Positions 36,859 to 46,531 of a DNA stretch of 64,000 nucleotides are shown here, piece by piece. Each line of letters begins with the position of its first letter. The first letter of the stretch is position 1. The notes under the pieces were generated by a model, which had not been told where the DNA came from, made no database searches, and saw only the letters and a program-made list of their open reading frames with translations. This DNA is from Streptomyces capillispiralis. Lineage in GTDB: Bacteria; Actinomycetota; Actinomycetes; Streptomycetales; Streptomycetaceae. Location: NCBI RefSeq assembly GCF_007829875.1, contig NZ_VIWV01000001.1, forward strand, positions 3,008,501-3,072,500. Reading direction: 5' to 3'. A program made the translations under genes and the position numbers.

Positions 36859-37377
36859 ATGCCCACACCACCTGACATGTCGATGGACATGACGACGGAC
36901 CTGTCGGCCGTCGGTGACACCGGTCTTCTCGACACGCTGCAGCACGAGGTGGCGTTGTTCGCCCGCCGCGCGGAACAGACGCGGCTCGGCGGGGTCGGCC
37001 AGGTGCGCAACTCGATGGACCGCGCCGCGTACCTGCTGCTCAACCGCCTGGACAAGGAAGGCCCGATGGGCGTCAAGGCGCTCGCCGCGAGCATGGGCAT
37101 CGACTCCTCGACGGTCACCCGACAGGTCGCCCCGCTCGTGGACACCGGCCTGGTCAAGCGGACCTCGCACCCCGAGGACGGGCGGGCGGTCGTGCTCCAG
37201 CTGTCCCCGCGCGGGCAGGCGCGCCTGGAGGAAGTGCGCTCCTCGCGGCGTCAGTTGATGGCCGAGTTGACACACGACTGGGCGCCGGAGGAGCGCGAGG
37301 CGTTCTGCGCGCTCCTGACGCGCTTCAACAGCGCGCTGTCCTCCCGGATGTCCATCCAGGACCGGGTGGACTCCTGA
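36859..37377 (+). CDS. MarR-family transcriptional regulator
   Basis: A 172-residue winged-helix regulator. The HTH core is GVKALAASMGIDSSTVTRQVAPLVDTGLVKRTSHPEDGRAVVLQLSPRG (about residues 72-120), with the Asp-Gly-Arg wing intact. Dimerisation helices flank it. It is transcribed divergently from ilvA with 144 bases between. No repeated operator was obvious, and the ligand and targets are unknown. Confidence 0.92.
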   Translation: MPTPPDMSMDMTTDLSAVGDTGLLDTLQHEVALFARRAEQTRLGGVGQVRNSMDRAAYLLLNRLDKEGPMGVKALAASMGIDSSTVTRQVAPLVDTGLVKRTSHPEDGRAVVLQLSPRGQARLEEVRSSRRQLMAELTHDWAPEEREAFCALLTRFNSALSSRMSIQDRVDS

Positions 37378-37382
37378 GCCCC

Positions 37383-37403
37383 GGGGGCCGCGCCCCGGCC
37401 CCC
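37383..37403 (+). terminator. Hairpin terminator after the MarR gene
   Basis: GGGGGCCG (37383-37390) pairs with CGGCCCCC (37396-37403) just after the MarR stop codon and is followed by CTTT. This is a short but plausible terminator. Confidence 0.55.
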
Positions 37404-37510
37404 CTTTCGGCCCCGCGGGCCCCTGCGCGCGTGCACGTCTCTTGACCCCGAGGCGCACCCTGGCCTGATATGAGAACCAAGGGCTCTCTCAGCGGTGGCG
37501 GGAGGCGCGG

Positions 37511-38017
37511 TTGCGACCACGGCACGCGTCCGGAAACGTTCCCCGCGCCCGCGAGTTCGAGGCGTACGTCGCGGGCGCGGGCGGACGGCTGCTGCACACC
37601 GCGACCCTGCTCACCGCCGAGGCCCGGGACGACAACCCGCGCGCGCGGCGCCTGCTCACCCTGGCCATGGCCCACACGTACGCCTCCTGGGACCGGCTGC
37701 GCGGCGAGGATCCCTACGACCACACCCGCCAGTACCTGGCGACCCGCTTCGCGCGCGGCGCCTGGCACCGGCACGGGGGCCTGCTCCGCTCCCGCCCCCA
37801 CCCCGGGAGCCCCGTGGCCCGGCTGACCCCGCGGGAGCGCCTGGTCCTCGTGCTGCGGCTCCACGAGGGCGTCGCCGAGGAGCAGACGGCGGCGCTGCTC
37901 GGCCTGCCCGCGGAGCGCGTGCGCACGGTCTTCCACCGCGCGATGGCCACCGTCCTGCGCCCGCCCCCGGCACCGGCCGCGCCCGCGCCCGGCGGCGTCG
38001 GGAGGGTGCCGTCATGA
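37511..38017 (+). CDS. RNA polymerase sigma-factor-like protein (SigE-like, short)
   Basis: A 168-residue protein. The N-terminal FEAYVAGAGGRLLHTATLLT resembles region 2 of SigE-like ECF factors, though the rest of region 2 is weakly conserved. The C-terminal LTPRERLVLVLRLHEGVAEEQTAALLGLPAERVRTVFHRAMATV is a clear region 4 helix-turn-helix. The TTG start is preceded by GGGAGG at good spacing. The stop overlaps the next start (ATGA), placing a small membrane protein as its likely partner. With a degenerate region 2 it may be a sigma factor or a regulator derived from one. Confidence 0.82.
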   Translation: MRPRHASGNVPRAREFEAYVAGAGGRLLHTATLLTAEARDDNPRARRLLTLAMAHTYASWDRLRGEDPYDHTRQYLATRFARGAWHRHGGLLRSRPHPGSPVARLTPRERLVLVLRLHEGVAEEQTAALLGLPAERVRTVFHRAMATVLRPPPAPAAPAPGGVGRVPS

Positions 38018-38262
38018 CCCGGATGAACCGCGAGGCGACCGTGCGGCGGCTGCTGGAGCAGGCGCCGCCGCCCGTGCCGCCCGGCCTGCACGCGGAGGCC
38101 GCGCGCCGCGGGGCCCGGCTGCTGCGCCGCAGGACGCTCGCCCGCCGCGCGATGTGGCTGGTGCTGCTCGCGGTGACCGTGGTGTTCGTGGTGTGGGCGC
38201 TGACGGTCCGCCCCTGGGTGGAGCCGCCGTCGGAGACGACTCCACCCCTGACGGTCTGGTGA
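38014..38262 (+). CDS. Small membrane protein coupled to the sigma-like gene
   Basis: An 82-residue protein with a basic cytoplasmic N-terminal part (MTRMNREATVRRLLEQAPPPVPPGLHAEAARRG) and one transmembrane helix (MWLVLLAVTVVFVVWALTV, about residues 47-65). Translation is coupled to the sigma-like gene by a 4-base overlap. Size and topology suggest a minimal anti-sigma or membrane tether, although no zinc-binding anti-sigma motif is present. Confidence 0.78.
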   Translation: MTRMNREATVRRLLEQAPPPVPPGLHAEAARRGARLLRRRTLARRAMWLVLLAVTVVFVVWALTVRPWVEPPSETTPPLTVW

Positions 38263-38283
38263 CCGGCCGGCGCGGTCCGGCCG

Positions 38284-39441
38284 CTAGCGGCCGAGCGCCT
38301 GCTGGAGGTCCTCGAGCAGGTCGTCGACGTTCTCGATGCCCACGGACAGGCGCACCAGGTCGGCCGGGACCTCGAGCGCGGAGCCGGCCGCGGACGCGTG
38401 CGTCATCCGCCCCGGGTGCTCGATCAGCGACTCGACGCCGCCCAGCGACTCGCCGAGCGTGAACACCCTGGCCCGGTCGCAGACCGCGACGGCCGCCTCC
38501 TCGCCGCCCTCCACGCGGAAGGAGACCATGCCGCCGAAGGCCCGCATCTGCTTGGCGGCCACCTCGTGACCGGGGTGGTCCGGCAGCCCCGGGTACAGGA
38601 CGCTCGTCACGCGCGGGTGGCGGGTGAGCATGTCGGCGATCTTCGTGGCGTTCTCGCTGTGCCGGTCCATGCGGACCGAGAGCGTCTTGGTGCCGCGCAG
38701 CACCAGCCAGGAGTCGAAGGGCCCGGCGACCGCGCCCATCGCGTTCTGGTGGAACGCCAGCTCCTCGCCCAGCTCCGCGTCACCGGTGATCAGCGCGCCG
38801 CCGACGACGTCCGAGTGGCCGCCCATGTACTTGGTCAGGGAGTGCACGACGACGTCCGCGCCGAGCGCCAGCGGCTGCTGGAGGTAGGGCGTGGCGAAGG
38901 TGTTGTCGACGACGAGGCGGGCGCCCGCGTCCCGGGCGACCTGGGCGACGGCGGCGATGTCGGTGATGCCGAGCAGCGGGTTGGAGGGGGTCTCCACCCA
39001 GACGACCTTGGTCCTCGGGGTGAGGGCGGCCCGTACGGCGGAGGGGTCGCTGGTGTCGGCCACCGACCACTCCACGCCCCAGCGGGCGACGACCTTGGCG
39101 AAGAGGCGGAACGTGCCGCCGTACGCGTCGTTCGGGATCACCACGTGATCGCCGGGGCCGAGCAGCGTACGCAACAGGCAGTCCTCGGCCGCCAGTCCGG
39201 ACGCGAACGCGAGGCCGCGGCGGCCGCCCTCCAGGGCGGCGAGGTTCTCCTCCAGCGCTGTCCTGGTCGGATTGGCGCTGCGGCTGTACTCGTAGCCGCC
39301 GCGCAGGCCGCCGACGCCGTCCTGCTTGTAGGTGGACACCTGGTAGATCGGCGGGACGACCGCGCCCGTCAGGGGGTCGGCGGTGTTGCCCGCGTGGATC
39401 GCGAGCGTCTCGAAGTGCTGACTGATGTGCCTGTCGCTCAT
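38284..39441 (-). CDS. metB: Cystathionine gamma-synthase / gamma-lyase type PLP enzyme
   Basis: A 385-residue Cys/Met-metabolism PLP enzyme. The PLP lysine is K204 in VVVHSLTKYMGGHSD. YEYSRSANPTR, SGLAAEDCLL and a C-terminal SLGGVESLIEHPGRMTH are family signatures. It catalyses cystathionine formation from an acylated homoserine plus cysteine, or the reverse elimination; the two activities cannot be separated by sequence alone. It starts at ATG 39441 and is divergent from the gene at 39639. Longer upstream frames are not family-like. Confidence 0.92.
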   Translation of the reverse strand: MSDRHISQHFETLAIHAGNTADPLTGAVVPPIYQVSTYKQDGVGGLRGGYEYSRSANPTRTALEENLAALEGGRRGLAFASGLAAEDCLLRTLLGPGDHVVIPNDAYGGTFRLFAKVVARWGVEWSVADTSDPSAVRAALTPRTKVVWVETPSNPLLGITDIAAVAQVARDAGARLVVDNTFATPYLQQPLALGADVVVHSLTKYMGGHSDVVGGALITGDAELGEELAFHQNAMGAVAGPFDSWLVLRGTKTLSVRMDRHSENATKIADMLTRHPRVTSVLYPGLPDHPGHEVAAKQMRAFGGMVSFRVEGGEEAAVAVCDRARVFTLGESLGGVESLIEHPGRMTHASAAGSALEVPADLVRLSVGIENVDDLLEDLQQALGR

Positions 39442-39638
39442 GGGCACCGAGGGTAGTGCGCGCGGCGCGCGGATGCCGGACCCGGAGCGCGCTCGGAGCG
39501 TGCGCGGGTTCCGGGAAGGGGTCGGGAAGGGCGGCGAGAAGGGGTCGGGGCGGGCTCGCGGGGGCGGGTGCCGGGAGTTCTCCACAGGTTCGGGGACCGG
39601 GTTGGCCAAGTGTCGGCGCGGTCTGGTTCGCTGGTGGC

Positions 39639-40757
39639 ATGGAGATTCTGTGGGTCCTGATCGCCCTCGTCATGCTCGGCTTCGTGGTGCTGCCGTTCCT
39701 GCGGCGCCGGCGCGGCGCGGTCGGGCTGGTGCCGCCCGGCCACCCGGACGCGGCGGACCCGGCGAACTACGGCTTCGCCCGCGAGGAGGAGCTGGACATC
39801 CGCATGCCCGGCCCCGACCAGGACCTGCTGGACGTCCTGGACCTGGTGCAGCGCACCCAGGACCACCGGGCGGCGCAGCAGCTGCTGGCCGGCACGGCCG
39901 CGGAGGGCGAGCCGCGCTGGCAGCGCGTCCAGGCCTTCGCGGGCGCGGCCTCGCTGGAGCTGAGCACGCGGCCCGGCGGAGTGAGCGAGGCGCCGGGCGG
40001 ACAGTGGCTGCGGGTGTGGCGCACCGAGGCGCCCAAGGACGCGGGCGGCGCGGCGGTGCACGCCGAGTTCCTGGTGCAGCAGGCGTGGCGTACGGCGGCG
40101 CCCGGGACGGACGAGTTCCGGATCATCATGGAGGAGGCGAGGGCGGCGTGCGGCGAGGCGGCGCTGCTGGCCCCCGGTGACCCGGTCCCGTACATCGTGG
40201 AGCTCTCGGTGGCCCGCGGGCTCGGCTACTCGCAGCCGGAGTTCGAGCAGCTGTGGCTGAAGATCCTGGACCGCGCGCCGAACCACATGGGCGCCCACCT
40301 GGCCGCCCTGCACTACTGGTGCGAGAAGTGGCACGGCTCGCGGCAGCAGGCCTACTCCTTCGCGGAGGCCGCGGCGGCCAGGGCACCGCAGGGCTCGCTG
40401 CTCGCCGCGATGCCGCTCTTCGCGGTGTTCGAGCACCTGCCCGAGGTGAACCTGGTCAGCGGCTTCTACCGGAGCGAGGTCGTCACCAAGGCGATCCACG
40501 GCGCGCTGCACGCGGTGCACTCGGCGCGGCCCGACGACCCGATGCTCGCCCATGTGCGGCACCTGCTGGTCTTCTTCCTGGTCCGCGCCGAGCGCTGGGC
40601 GGAGGCCATGAGCCAGCTGATACACGTCGACGGCCACGTCGGCGCCCTGCCCTGGACGCTGTCCCGGGACCCCGCCGCCGAGTTCGCCGTCTACCGCGCC
40701 CTGGCGGTCGCCGGCTACGAGGCGAACGGCGGCAGCCCGGCGACCCTGCCGCACTGA
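39639..40757 (+). CDS. Membrane-anchored helical-repeat protein, unknown function
   Basis: A 372-residue protein. Residues 2-21 form an N-terminal membrane anchor (EILWVLIALVMLGFVVLPFL) followed by RRRR. The rest is soluble and mostly helical, with a TPR-like or solenoid pattern (WLKILDRAPNHMGAHLAALHYWCEKWHGSRQQAYSFAEAAA; HLLVFFLVRAERWAEAMSQL). It lies divergent from metB and convergent with the alcohol dehydrogenase gene. No catalytic motif was found. Confidence 0.82.
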   Translation: MEILWVLIALVMLGFVVLPFLRRRRGAVGLVPPGHPDAADPANYGFAREEELDIRMPGPDQDLLDVLDLVQRTQDHRAAQQLLAGTAAEGEPRWQRVQAFAGAASLELSTRPGGVSEAPGGQWLRVWRTEAPKDAGGAAVHAEFLVQQAWRTAAPGTDEFRIIMEEARAACGEAALLAPGDPVPYIVELSVARGLGYSQPEFEQLWLKILDRAPNHMGAHLAALHYWCEKWHGSRQQAYSFAEAAAARAPQGSLLAAMPLFAVFEHLPEVNLVSGFYRSEVVTKAIHGALHAVHSARPDDPMLAHVRHLLVFFLVRAERWAEAMSQLIHVDGHVGALPWTLSRDPAAEFAVYRALAVAGYEANGGSPATLPH

Positions 40758-40788
40758 CGCGTGCGGCGGCCGCCGGGCCGGGGGTGGC

Positions 40789-41829
40789 TCAGATCGTCGC
40801 CGTGTCGATCACGAAGCGGTAGCGGACGTCGCTGTTCAGGACCCGCTCGTAGGCCTCGTTGATCTCCGCGGCACCGATCAGCTCGATCTCCGCGCCGATG
40901 CCGTGCTCGGCGCAGAAGTCCAGCATCTCCTGGGTCTCCCGGATGCCGCCGATGCTCGACCCGGCGAGGGTCTTGCGGCCGCCGATCACCGAGAACAGGT
41001 TGAGGGAGACGGGCTCCTCCGGGGCGCCCACGTTCACCAGCGCGCCGTCCGTCTTCAGCAGCGACAGGTACGCGCCGAGGTCGAGCGGGGCGGAGACGGT
41101 GGAGACGATCAGGTCGAGGCTGCCCCGCAGGTTCTCGAAGGTGGCCGGGTCGGCGGTGGCGTAGTAGTGGTCGGCGCCCAGCTTCAGGCCGTCGTCCTTC
41201 TTGCGCAGGGACTGCGACAGCACCGTCACCTCGGCGCCGAGCGCGTGCGCGATCTTCACGGCCAGGTGGCCAAGGCCGCCGAGCCCGACGACGGCGACCT
41301 TCTTGCCGGGACCGGCGTTCCAGTGCCGCAGCGGGGAGTACGTGGTGATGCCCGCGCACAGCAGCGGGGCGGCCTCATCGAGGGAGAGGCCCTCGGGGAT
41401 GCGGACGACGTAGTTCTCGTCGACGACGATGGTCCGCGCGTAGCCGCCCTGGGTGGGCAGGCCGTCCCGGCCGATGCCGTTGTAGGTCATCGTGGCGCCG
41501 TTCAGGCAGTACTGCTCCAGGCCCGCTCGGCAGTTGTCGCACTCGCGGCAGGAGTCGACCATGCAGCCGACGCCCACGCGGTCGCCGACCCGGAACCTGG
41601 TGACGCCGGACCCGACCTCGGACACCACACCGGCGATCTCGTGGCCGGGGACCATCGGGAAGATCGCCTCGCCCCAGCCCTCACGGGCCTGGTGGATGTC
41701 GGAGTGGCAGATGCCGGCGAACTTGATGTCGATCAGGATGTCGTGCTCGCCGACCTCGCGCCGCTCGATGGTCGTCCGCTCCAGCGGAGCCTTGGCGGCG
41801 GGTGCGGCGTACGCGGCAACAGTGGTCAT
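40789..41829 (-). CDS. Zinc-dependent NAD(P) alcohol dehydrogenase
   Basis: A 346-residue medium-chain dehydrogenase of the cinnamyl-alcohol-dehydrogenase/YahK type. The catalytic zinc is bound by C41 (GICHSDIH) and H63-E64 (VPGHEIAG). The structural zinc is bound by C94, C97, C100 and C108. The cofactor fold is [22 protein letters not shown]; related enzymes prefer NADPH. It probably reduces aldehydes to alcohols. It is transcribed divergently from the XRE regulator gene at 42003, a common regulator-target arrangement. Confidence 0.93.
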   Translation of the reverse strand: MTTVAAYAAPAAKAPLERTTIERREVGEHDILIDIKFAGICHSDIHQAREGWGEAIFPMVPGHEIAGVVSEVGSGVTRFRVGDRVGVGCMVDSCRECDNCRAGLEQYCLNGATMTYNGIGRDGLPTQGGYARTIVVDENYVVRIPEGLSLDEAAPLLCAGITTYSPLRHWNAGPGKKVAVVGLGGLGHLAVKIAHALGAEVTVLSQSLRKKDDGLKLGADHYYATADPATFENLRGSLDLIVSTVSAPLDLGAYLSLLKTDGALVNVGAPEEPVSLNLFSVIGGRKTLAGSSIGGIRETQEMLDFCAEHGIGAEIELIGAAEINEAYERVLNSDVRYRFVIDTATI

Positions 41830-42002
41830 GCGGGGGTTCTCCTCGTGACGTCGTGCGCCCGGCTGCCTTCTGTCCGGCCGGGCACGGCCTCCAGCCTGCG
41901 CCGATCGCCGCGCCTCACCCAGCCCACGCTTCTTCGTACGTTGGCTGTGCGTACCACTGGCGGGGACAGGATGGTGCGCGTACGACCGGGAATACTGGAG
42001 TC

Positions 42003-42920
42003 ATGGACGAGCAGCACACCGATCCGGCCGGTCCCGCGGGCGCCGGCCTCGACCCGCGGGCGGAACTCAGCGAGTTCCTGCGCACCCGGCGGGCCCGGCT
42101 GAAGCCCGGGGACGTGGGCCTGCCGGACTTCGGGCGGACCCGCAGGGTGCCGGGACTGCGCCGGGAGGAGCTGGCGCAGCTCGCCGGGGTGTCGCCCGCG
42201 TACTACACGCGTCTGGAGCAGGGCAACGGGCAGAACGTGTCGGCGGAGGTGCTGGACTCGATCGCGCGCGCCCTGCGCCTGACCGACGCCGAGCACGCCC
42301 ACCTCACGCACCTGGCGAAGCCGAAGCGGCTCAGGAAGAAGCAGCCGGCCCGGTCCCAGCAGCCCCGCGCGGCGCTGCGGCAGCTCCTGGAGTCGATGGA
42401 CACGGTCCCGGCGTACGTGGTGGGCCGGCGTTCCGAGATCCTCGCCTGGAACCGGATGGCGGCGGCGCTCTTCGGCGACTGGGGCGGGATGCCGGCGCCG
42501 GAGCGGAACTGGGCGCGGCTGGTCTTCCTGAACCCGGACTACCGGGAGCTGTTCGTGGAGTGGGAGCAGAAGGCGTCCGACATGGTCGCCTATCTGCGCA
42601 TGGACGCGGGCCGCCGTCCGGACGACCCCCAGCTGTCCGCCCTGGTCGGGGAGCTCTCGGTCAAGAGCGAGGAGTTCCGGCGCCTGTGGGCGGCGCACGA
42701 CGTCAAGGAGAAGAGCCACGGCGTCAAGCACCTCCGGCATCCGCTGGTCGGTGAGCTGACGCTGCTGTGGGAGTCGTTCCGCCCGGCGGGCGACACCAGC
42801 GAGCAGTCGCTGGTGACGTACTTCGCCGAGCCGGGCTCGCCGTCGGCGGAGGCGCTGCGGCTGCTGGCCAGCTGGGGCGCGGACGCGCACCGCTCCGGCA
42901 CGTCGGCGCCCACGGCCTGA
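42003..42920 (+). CDS. XRE-family regulator with MmyB-like ligand domain
   Basis: A 305-residue regulator. Residues about 20-100 form a helix-turn-helix (RTRRVPGLRREELAQLAGVSPAYYTRLEQGNGQNVSAEVLDSIARALRL). Residues about 115-290 match the MmyB-like ligand-binding domain (VVGRRSEILAWNRMAAALFGDW; FRRLWAAHDVKEKSHGVKHLRHP). Such genes usually lie divergent from a dehydrogenase or reductase gene they control, as here with the alcohol dehydrogenase; the intervening 173 bases would hold the operator. Confidence 0.93.
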   Translation: MDEQHTDPAGPAGAGLDPRAELSEFLRTRRARLKPGDVGLPDFGRTRRVPGLRREELAQLAGVSPAYYTRLEQGNGQNVSAEVLDSIARALRLTDAEHAHLTHLAKPKRLRKKQPARSQQPRAALRQLLESMDTVPAYVVGRRSEILAWNRMAAALFGDWGGMPAPERNWARLVFLNPDYRELFVEWEQKASDMVAYLRMDAGRRPDDPQLSALVGELSVKSEEFRRLWAAHDVKEKSHGVKHLRHPLVGELTLLWESFRPAGDTSEQSLVTYFAEPGSPSAEALRLLASWGADAHRSGTSAPTA

Positions 42921-42927
42921 CACACGG

Positions 42928-42962
42928 ACGGCCCGCCGGAAGCAGAGCTTCCGACGGGCCGT
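42928..42962. terminator. Strong two-way terminator between the XRE and subtilase genes
   Basis: Positions 42928-42943 pair with 42947-42962, giving a 16-base-pair stem with a single C/A mismatch and a 3-base loop. It lies between the stops of two convergent genes and can terminate both. Confidence 0.85.
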
Positions 42963-42975
42963 GCGCGGTCGGGTC

Positions 42976-45900
42976 CTACTTGCCGTAGTAGGCGTTGTAG
43001 ATCGAGATCGTCGACTTGTTGCCCTTCTTGTCGGCGATCTTGGCGTGGAAGGAGATGGCCTTCCCCTTCGCCGGGTTCTTGACCGAGATGCTGCCCTTGT
43101 TCACGGTGACCTTCTTCCAGGTCTTGCCGTAGTCGTAGGACACGTACACCGACAGGGACTTGAGGTTCTTGCCCTTGGCGGCGCCCTCCACGGTGACCGG
43201 GATCTTGGCCGTCTTGCCGGCCGCGACCTTGCTGTCCAGCCCGGTGGCCGCGAGGAAGCGGGCCGTGGAGGCGGGCAGCTGGGTGAGGTCGCTGGTCTTC
43301 TTGGAGCGGAAGGACCAGCTCGCGTCGATCCGGGTGGAGGCGGCGGCGACCTTGGCGCTGCGCTTGACCGAGGTGGTCAGCTTGTACGCGGCGTCACCGG
43401 ACGGGACCTTGAACTCCCCGTCGCCGAACAGCGGGTCGTCGTTCGAGCCGACCTTCTTGCCGTCACGGTAGAGGGTGGTGGTGGCCGAGGTGAACAGCGA
43501 GGAGCCGGCGTGGCCCTTGCCGTCGGCGAACAGCGGGATGAGGCCCGAGATGCTGTTGCCGTCCCGGAACAGCCCGTAGTCCGCGGTCAGACGCGGCTGG
43601 AAGACGGCCGTGTTCACGGTCTCGGAGTAGCTCTTGCCGGCCTTGTAGCCCTTGCCGTAGCCGACGGAGTAACCGGCCTCGGTGATCGGCCAGCCTTCCT
43701 CGTCGAGACCGCCCTGCTGCTCGAAGTCGAGGTCCCACTTGACCCCGTTCGCCGTGGACAGGTGCAGGACGCGGGTGCCGGGCAGGGTCTGCGGGATGCC
43801 GATGGAGGAGGCACCGCTGCTCGCCGGCAGCCAGCCCACCGCGCCGAGAACGCCCTTCTTGCCGCTCGCCGCCGTGCCGAGGCCGACCTTCACCGTGGCG
43901 AGGTCGCCCGCCTTGTAGGCGCGGTTGTAGCCGGTGGCGAGCTGCTTGACCTTGCCGCCGGCGACGGTGTCGTACTGCTCCTTGGCGCCCTTGCTCCAGT
44001 GGGCGTCCCACTGCTGGCTCAGCGAGCCGTCGGTGATCTGCGGACCGAGGTGGGCGGAGCGGAAGTTGTCGTACGACTCCAGCCACCAGCCGAAGGCGTG
44101 CGCACTGTTCTTCGTCTCGACGGTGTAGTCGGCCGAGGCGAACTCCGACTTGACCCCCTTGGCCGGCACGGTGATCTTCACCGGCTTGGCCTTGCGGGCG
44201 TCCAGCGTGATCGTCGTCTTCTTGGTGACGTTCAGCTTCGGCTGGGCCAGCCAGTCGGCGCCCTCGTACTTCTCCGGGTCGGAGCCGACGAAGATGCCGG
44301 TGTCCAGGACGTAACCGCCCTTGGGCACGCGGACGGTGACGGTGCCGTCGGTCTCGTAGGGCTGGTACCACTGCCCGGCGCCCAGACCGGTGAGGCCGGA
44401 CAGGCTGGCGTTGTAGTTGCCGGCCGGCTTGCCCGCGCGGTCGAGGAGCTTCAGCGTCACGTCGTACGACTCGACCTCGCGCTGCACCGCGGCCGCCGTG
44501 CGCACGCTCTGCCCGCCGCCGGTGGCGACCACGTACGCGGAGTACGCGCCGTCGACCGTGCCGCCGAGCCGGGTGTCCACGGTGAGGTCCACGGAGGCCT
44601 TGCCGCCCGCCGGGACGGTGACCGAGGTGGCACCGAGCTTGAAGAAGCCGGCCGGGGCCGCCTTGCCCTTGGGGTCGGTCGCCGTCGACGCCAGCTTCAG
44701 CGTGACGTCCGTCGTGCCGAGGTTGCGGTAGGTCAGTGCCTTGGTGACCGGCTTGTCGTCGGTGTGCGGCCACTGCTGCACGCCGAAGCTCAGCGACACC
44801 GGCTCGGCGATCACCGTCTGCTGGACGGCCTTGTCGACCTGGATCCGGCCCGAGCCCTGCTCGAACGGCGTGTACTTGCCGCCCTTGGTGGAGCCGGTGA
44901 GGGCGCCCTTCAGCTCCGCGTACGTCCACTCCGGGTGCTGCTGCTTCAGGATCGCCGCCGCGCCCGCCACGTGCGGGGTCGCCATCGACGTACCGGAGAT
45001 GGTCATGTAGCCGGCCGGCTGCTCGCCGACCTCCTTGGCGATGTCGTTGCCCTCCGCCGAGGCCGCCGTGATGTCCACGCCCGGCGCGGTGACGTCCGGC
45101 TTGATGGCGCCGTCGCCGAGACGGGGGCCGGTGGAGGAGAAGTCGGCGAGCGCGTCCTTGTCGTCGACGGCGCCGACGGTGAGCGCGGCGTCCGCGCTGC
45201 CGGGCGAACCGATCGACCGCGGGCCCTCGTTGCCGGCCGCGATGGCGAAGAGCACGCCCTTCTCGGCGGACAGCTTGTTGACCGCCGCCTCCAGCGGGTC
45301 CACCTCGGCGGTGTCCATGCCGCCCAGGCTCATGTTGACGACGTCGGCGCCCTGCGCGGCCGCCCACTCCATGCCGGCGAGGATGCCGGAGTCGTCACCG
45401 AAGCCCGCGTCGTCGAGGACCTTGCCGTTGAGGATCTTCGCGCCGGGCGCGACGCCCTTGTACTTCCCCTTGGACTCGGCGCCCGTACCGGCCGCGATGG
45501 ACGCGACGTGGGTGCCGTGGCCGACCTTGTCACCGGCGGTGGCCGCGGAGGTGAAGTTCTTGGACTCGGTCACCTGGCCCTTGAGGTCCGGGTGGTTGGC
45601 GTCGACACCGGTGTCCAGCACGGCGATGGTGACGCCCTTGCCGTCGTAGCCGGCGGCCCACGCCTTGGGGGTGCCGATCTGCCCGACGGAGGTGTCCAGG
45701 CTCGCCTCGCGCACCCCGTCGAGCCAGACGTGGGCGACACCGGCGGCGGTCCGGTCGCCGTCGGTGACGGCGTCCCACAGCTCGGGCGCGTCCTCGTGCG
45801 GGGTCTGCACCGCGTCCGCGTTCAGGGTCTTGAGGGTCCGGCGGAGCGTGCCCGCGTCCCGGACCTCGGTCTTGGCGCCCGCCGCGCTGCCCTGGTAGCC

Positions 45901-46311
45901 GACGATGACCTTCAGGCCCCGCTTCTGGGAGCCGCGGGTCGTGGCCCTGTTGAGTTCGGTGATGTCGAACAGTCGCTGGTCGAGCTTGCCGCTCGCCACC
46001 AGCCGGGCGGCGTCCGCCGGCACCACGAAGGTGTGGCCGCCGGACCTGCGGACCTGCACGGGTATGTGCTCCCGGCCCTCCGCGCGCTCCAGTCCGACCA
46101 CACGGCCCTTGGCGTCCACCGCGACCCGGTCACCGGTGATCAGCGTGATGCGGTGCTTGGCCTTGAGCGCGGACGCCTTCGAGGACGTCTGCGCCCCGGC
46201 GGTCGTGTGCCCCCCGTCCGCCGCCGCCGGACTGGTCATGCCCGCCGCGAGCGCGACGGCCGCCGCCGTGGCGACCGTGGCCGCGCACGCTCTTTTCACT
46301 TGTCTGCGCAA
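42976..46311 (-). CDS. Secreted S8 family subtilisin-like protease
   Basis: A 1111-residue exported protease. A basic N-terminus and hydrophobic core (CAATVATAAAVALAAGM) form a signal peptide ending near AAA. A propeptide follows up to about residue 200. The catalytic domain holds Asp233 (VLDTGVD), His265 (GHGTHVAS), oxyanion Asn361 (AAGNEG) and Ser442 (GTSMATPHVAG), all intact. The C-terminal 600 residues are beta-rich domains typical of large Streptomyces subtilases. TTG 46311 is chosen because AGGGGG lies 5 bases upstream; a GTG at 46341 would extend it by ten residues. The substrate is unknown. Confidence 0.93.
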   Translation of the reverse strand: MRRQVKRACAATVATAAAVALAAGMTSPAAADGGHTTAGAQTSSKASALKAKHRITLITGDRVAVDAKGRVVGLERAEGREHIPVQVRRSGGHTFVVPADAARLVASGKLDQRLFDITELNRATTRGSQKRGLKVIVGYQGSAAGAKTEVRDAGTLRRTLKTLNADAVQTPHEDAPELWDAVTDGDRTAAGVAHVWLDGVREASLDTSVGQIGTPKAWAAGYDGKGVTIAVLDTGVDANHPDLKGQVTESKNFTSAATAGDKVGHGTHVASIAAGTGAESKGKYKGVAPGAKILNGKVLDDAGFGDDSGILAGMEWAAAQGADVVNMSLGGMDTAEVDPLEAAVNKLSAEKGVLFAIAAGNEGPRSIGSPGSADAALTVGAVDDKDALADFSSTGPRLGDGAIKPDVTAPGVDITAASAEGNDIAKEVGEQPAGYMTISGTSMATPHVAGAAAILKQQHPEWTYAELKGALTGSTKGGKYTPFEQGSGRIQVDKAVQQTVIAEPVSLSFGVQQWPHTDDKPVTKALTYRNLGTTDVTLKLASTATDPKGKAAPAGFFKLGATSVTVPAGGKASVDLTVDTRLGGTVDGAYSAYVVATGGGQSVRTAAAVQREVESYDVTLKLLDRAGKPAGNYNASLSGLTGLGAGQWYQPYETDGTVTVRVPKGGYVLDTGIFVGSDPEKYEGADWLAQPKLNVTKKTTITLDARKAKPVKITVPAKGVKSEFASADYTVETKNSAHAFGWWLESYDNFRSAHLGPQITDGSLSQQWDAHWSKGAKEQYDTVAGGKVKQLATGYNRAYKAGDLATVKVGLGTAASGKKGVLGAVGWLPASSGASSIGIPQTLPGTRVLHLSTANGVKWDLDFEQQGGLDEEGWPITEAGYSVGYGKGYKAGKSYSETVNTAVFQPRLTADYGLFRDGNSISGLIPLFADGKGHAGSSLFTSATTTLYRDGKKVGSNDDPLFGDGEFKVPSGDAAYKLTTSVKRSAKVAAASTRIDASWSFRSKKTSDLTQLPASTARFLAATGLDSKVAAGKTAKIPVTVEGAAKGKNLKSLSVYVSYDYGKTWKKVTVNKGSISVKNPAKGKAISFHAKIADKKGNKSTISIYNAYYGK

Positions 46312-46531
46312 GGTTCCCCCTAGCGAAGTCGCCGGGCGCACAACACATCACCCGGCCGGGGGTGGTCTCGTACGCATGCGCGCACCCCCCGGATCACGCA
46401 GTATGCCGAGGGGTGATCACGCGTCTCAAGGCACTTCGGGGGCCTGGACGAAAGGTGCGGAAGTCGACGGACGGCTGTAACGCCACCGCCGGAACTTCGT
46501 TACCGAACCGAGGGGTTGGGCCTGCGCGGGG

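Noticed and set aside
42961..46323. An 1120-codon + strand frame opposite the subtilase gene
   Set aside because: It mirrors the subtilase codons, has Gly/Arg/Val-biased composition and no domain; the - strand gene has a full catalytic triad.
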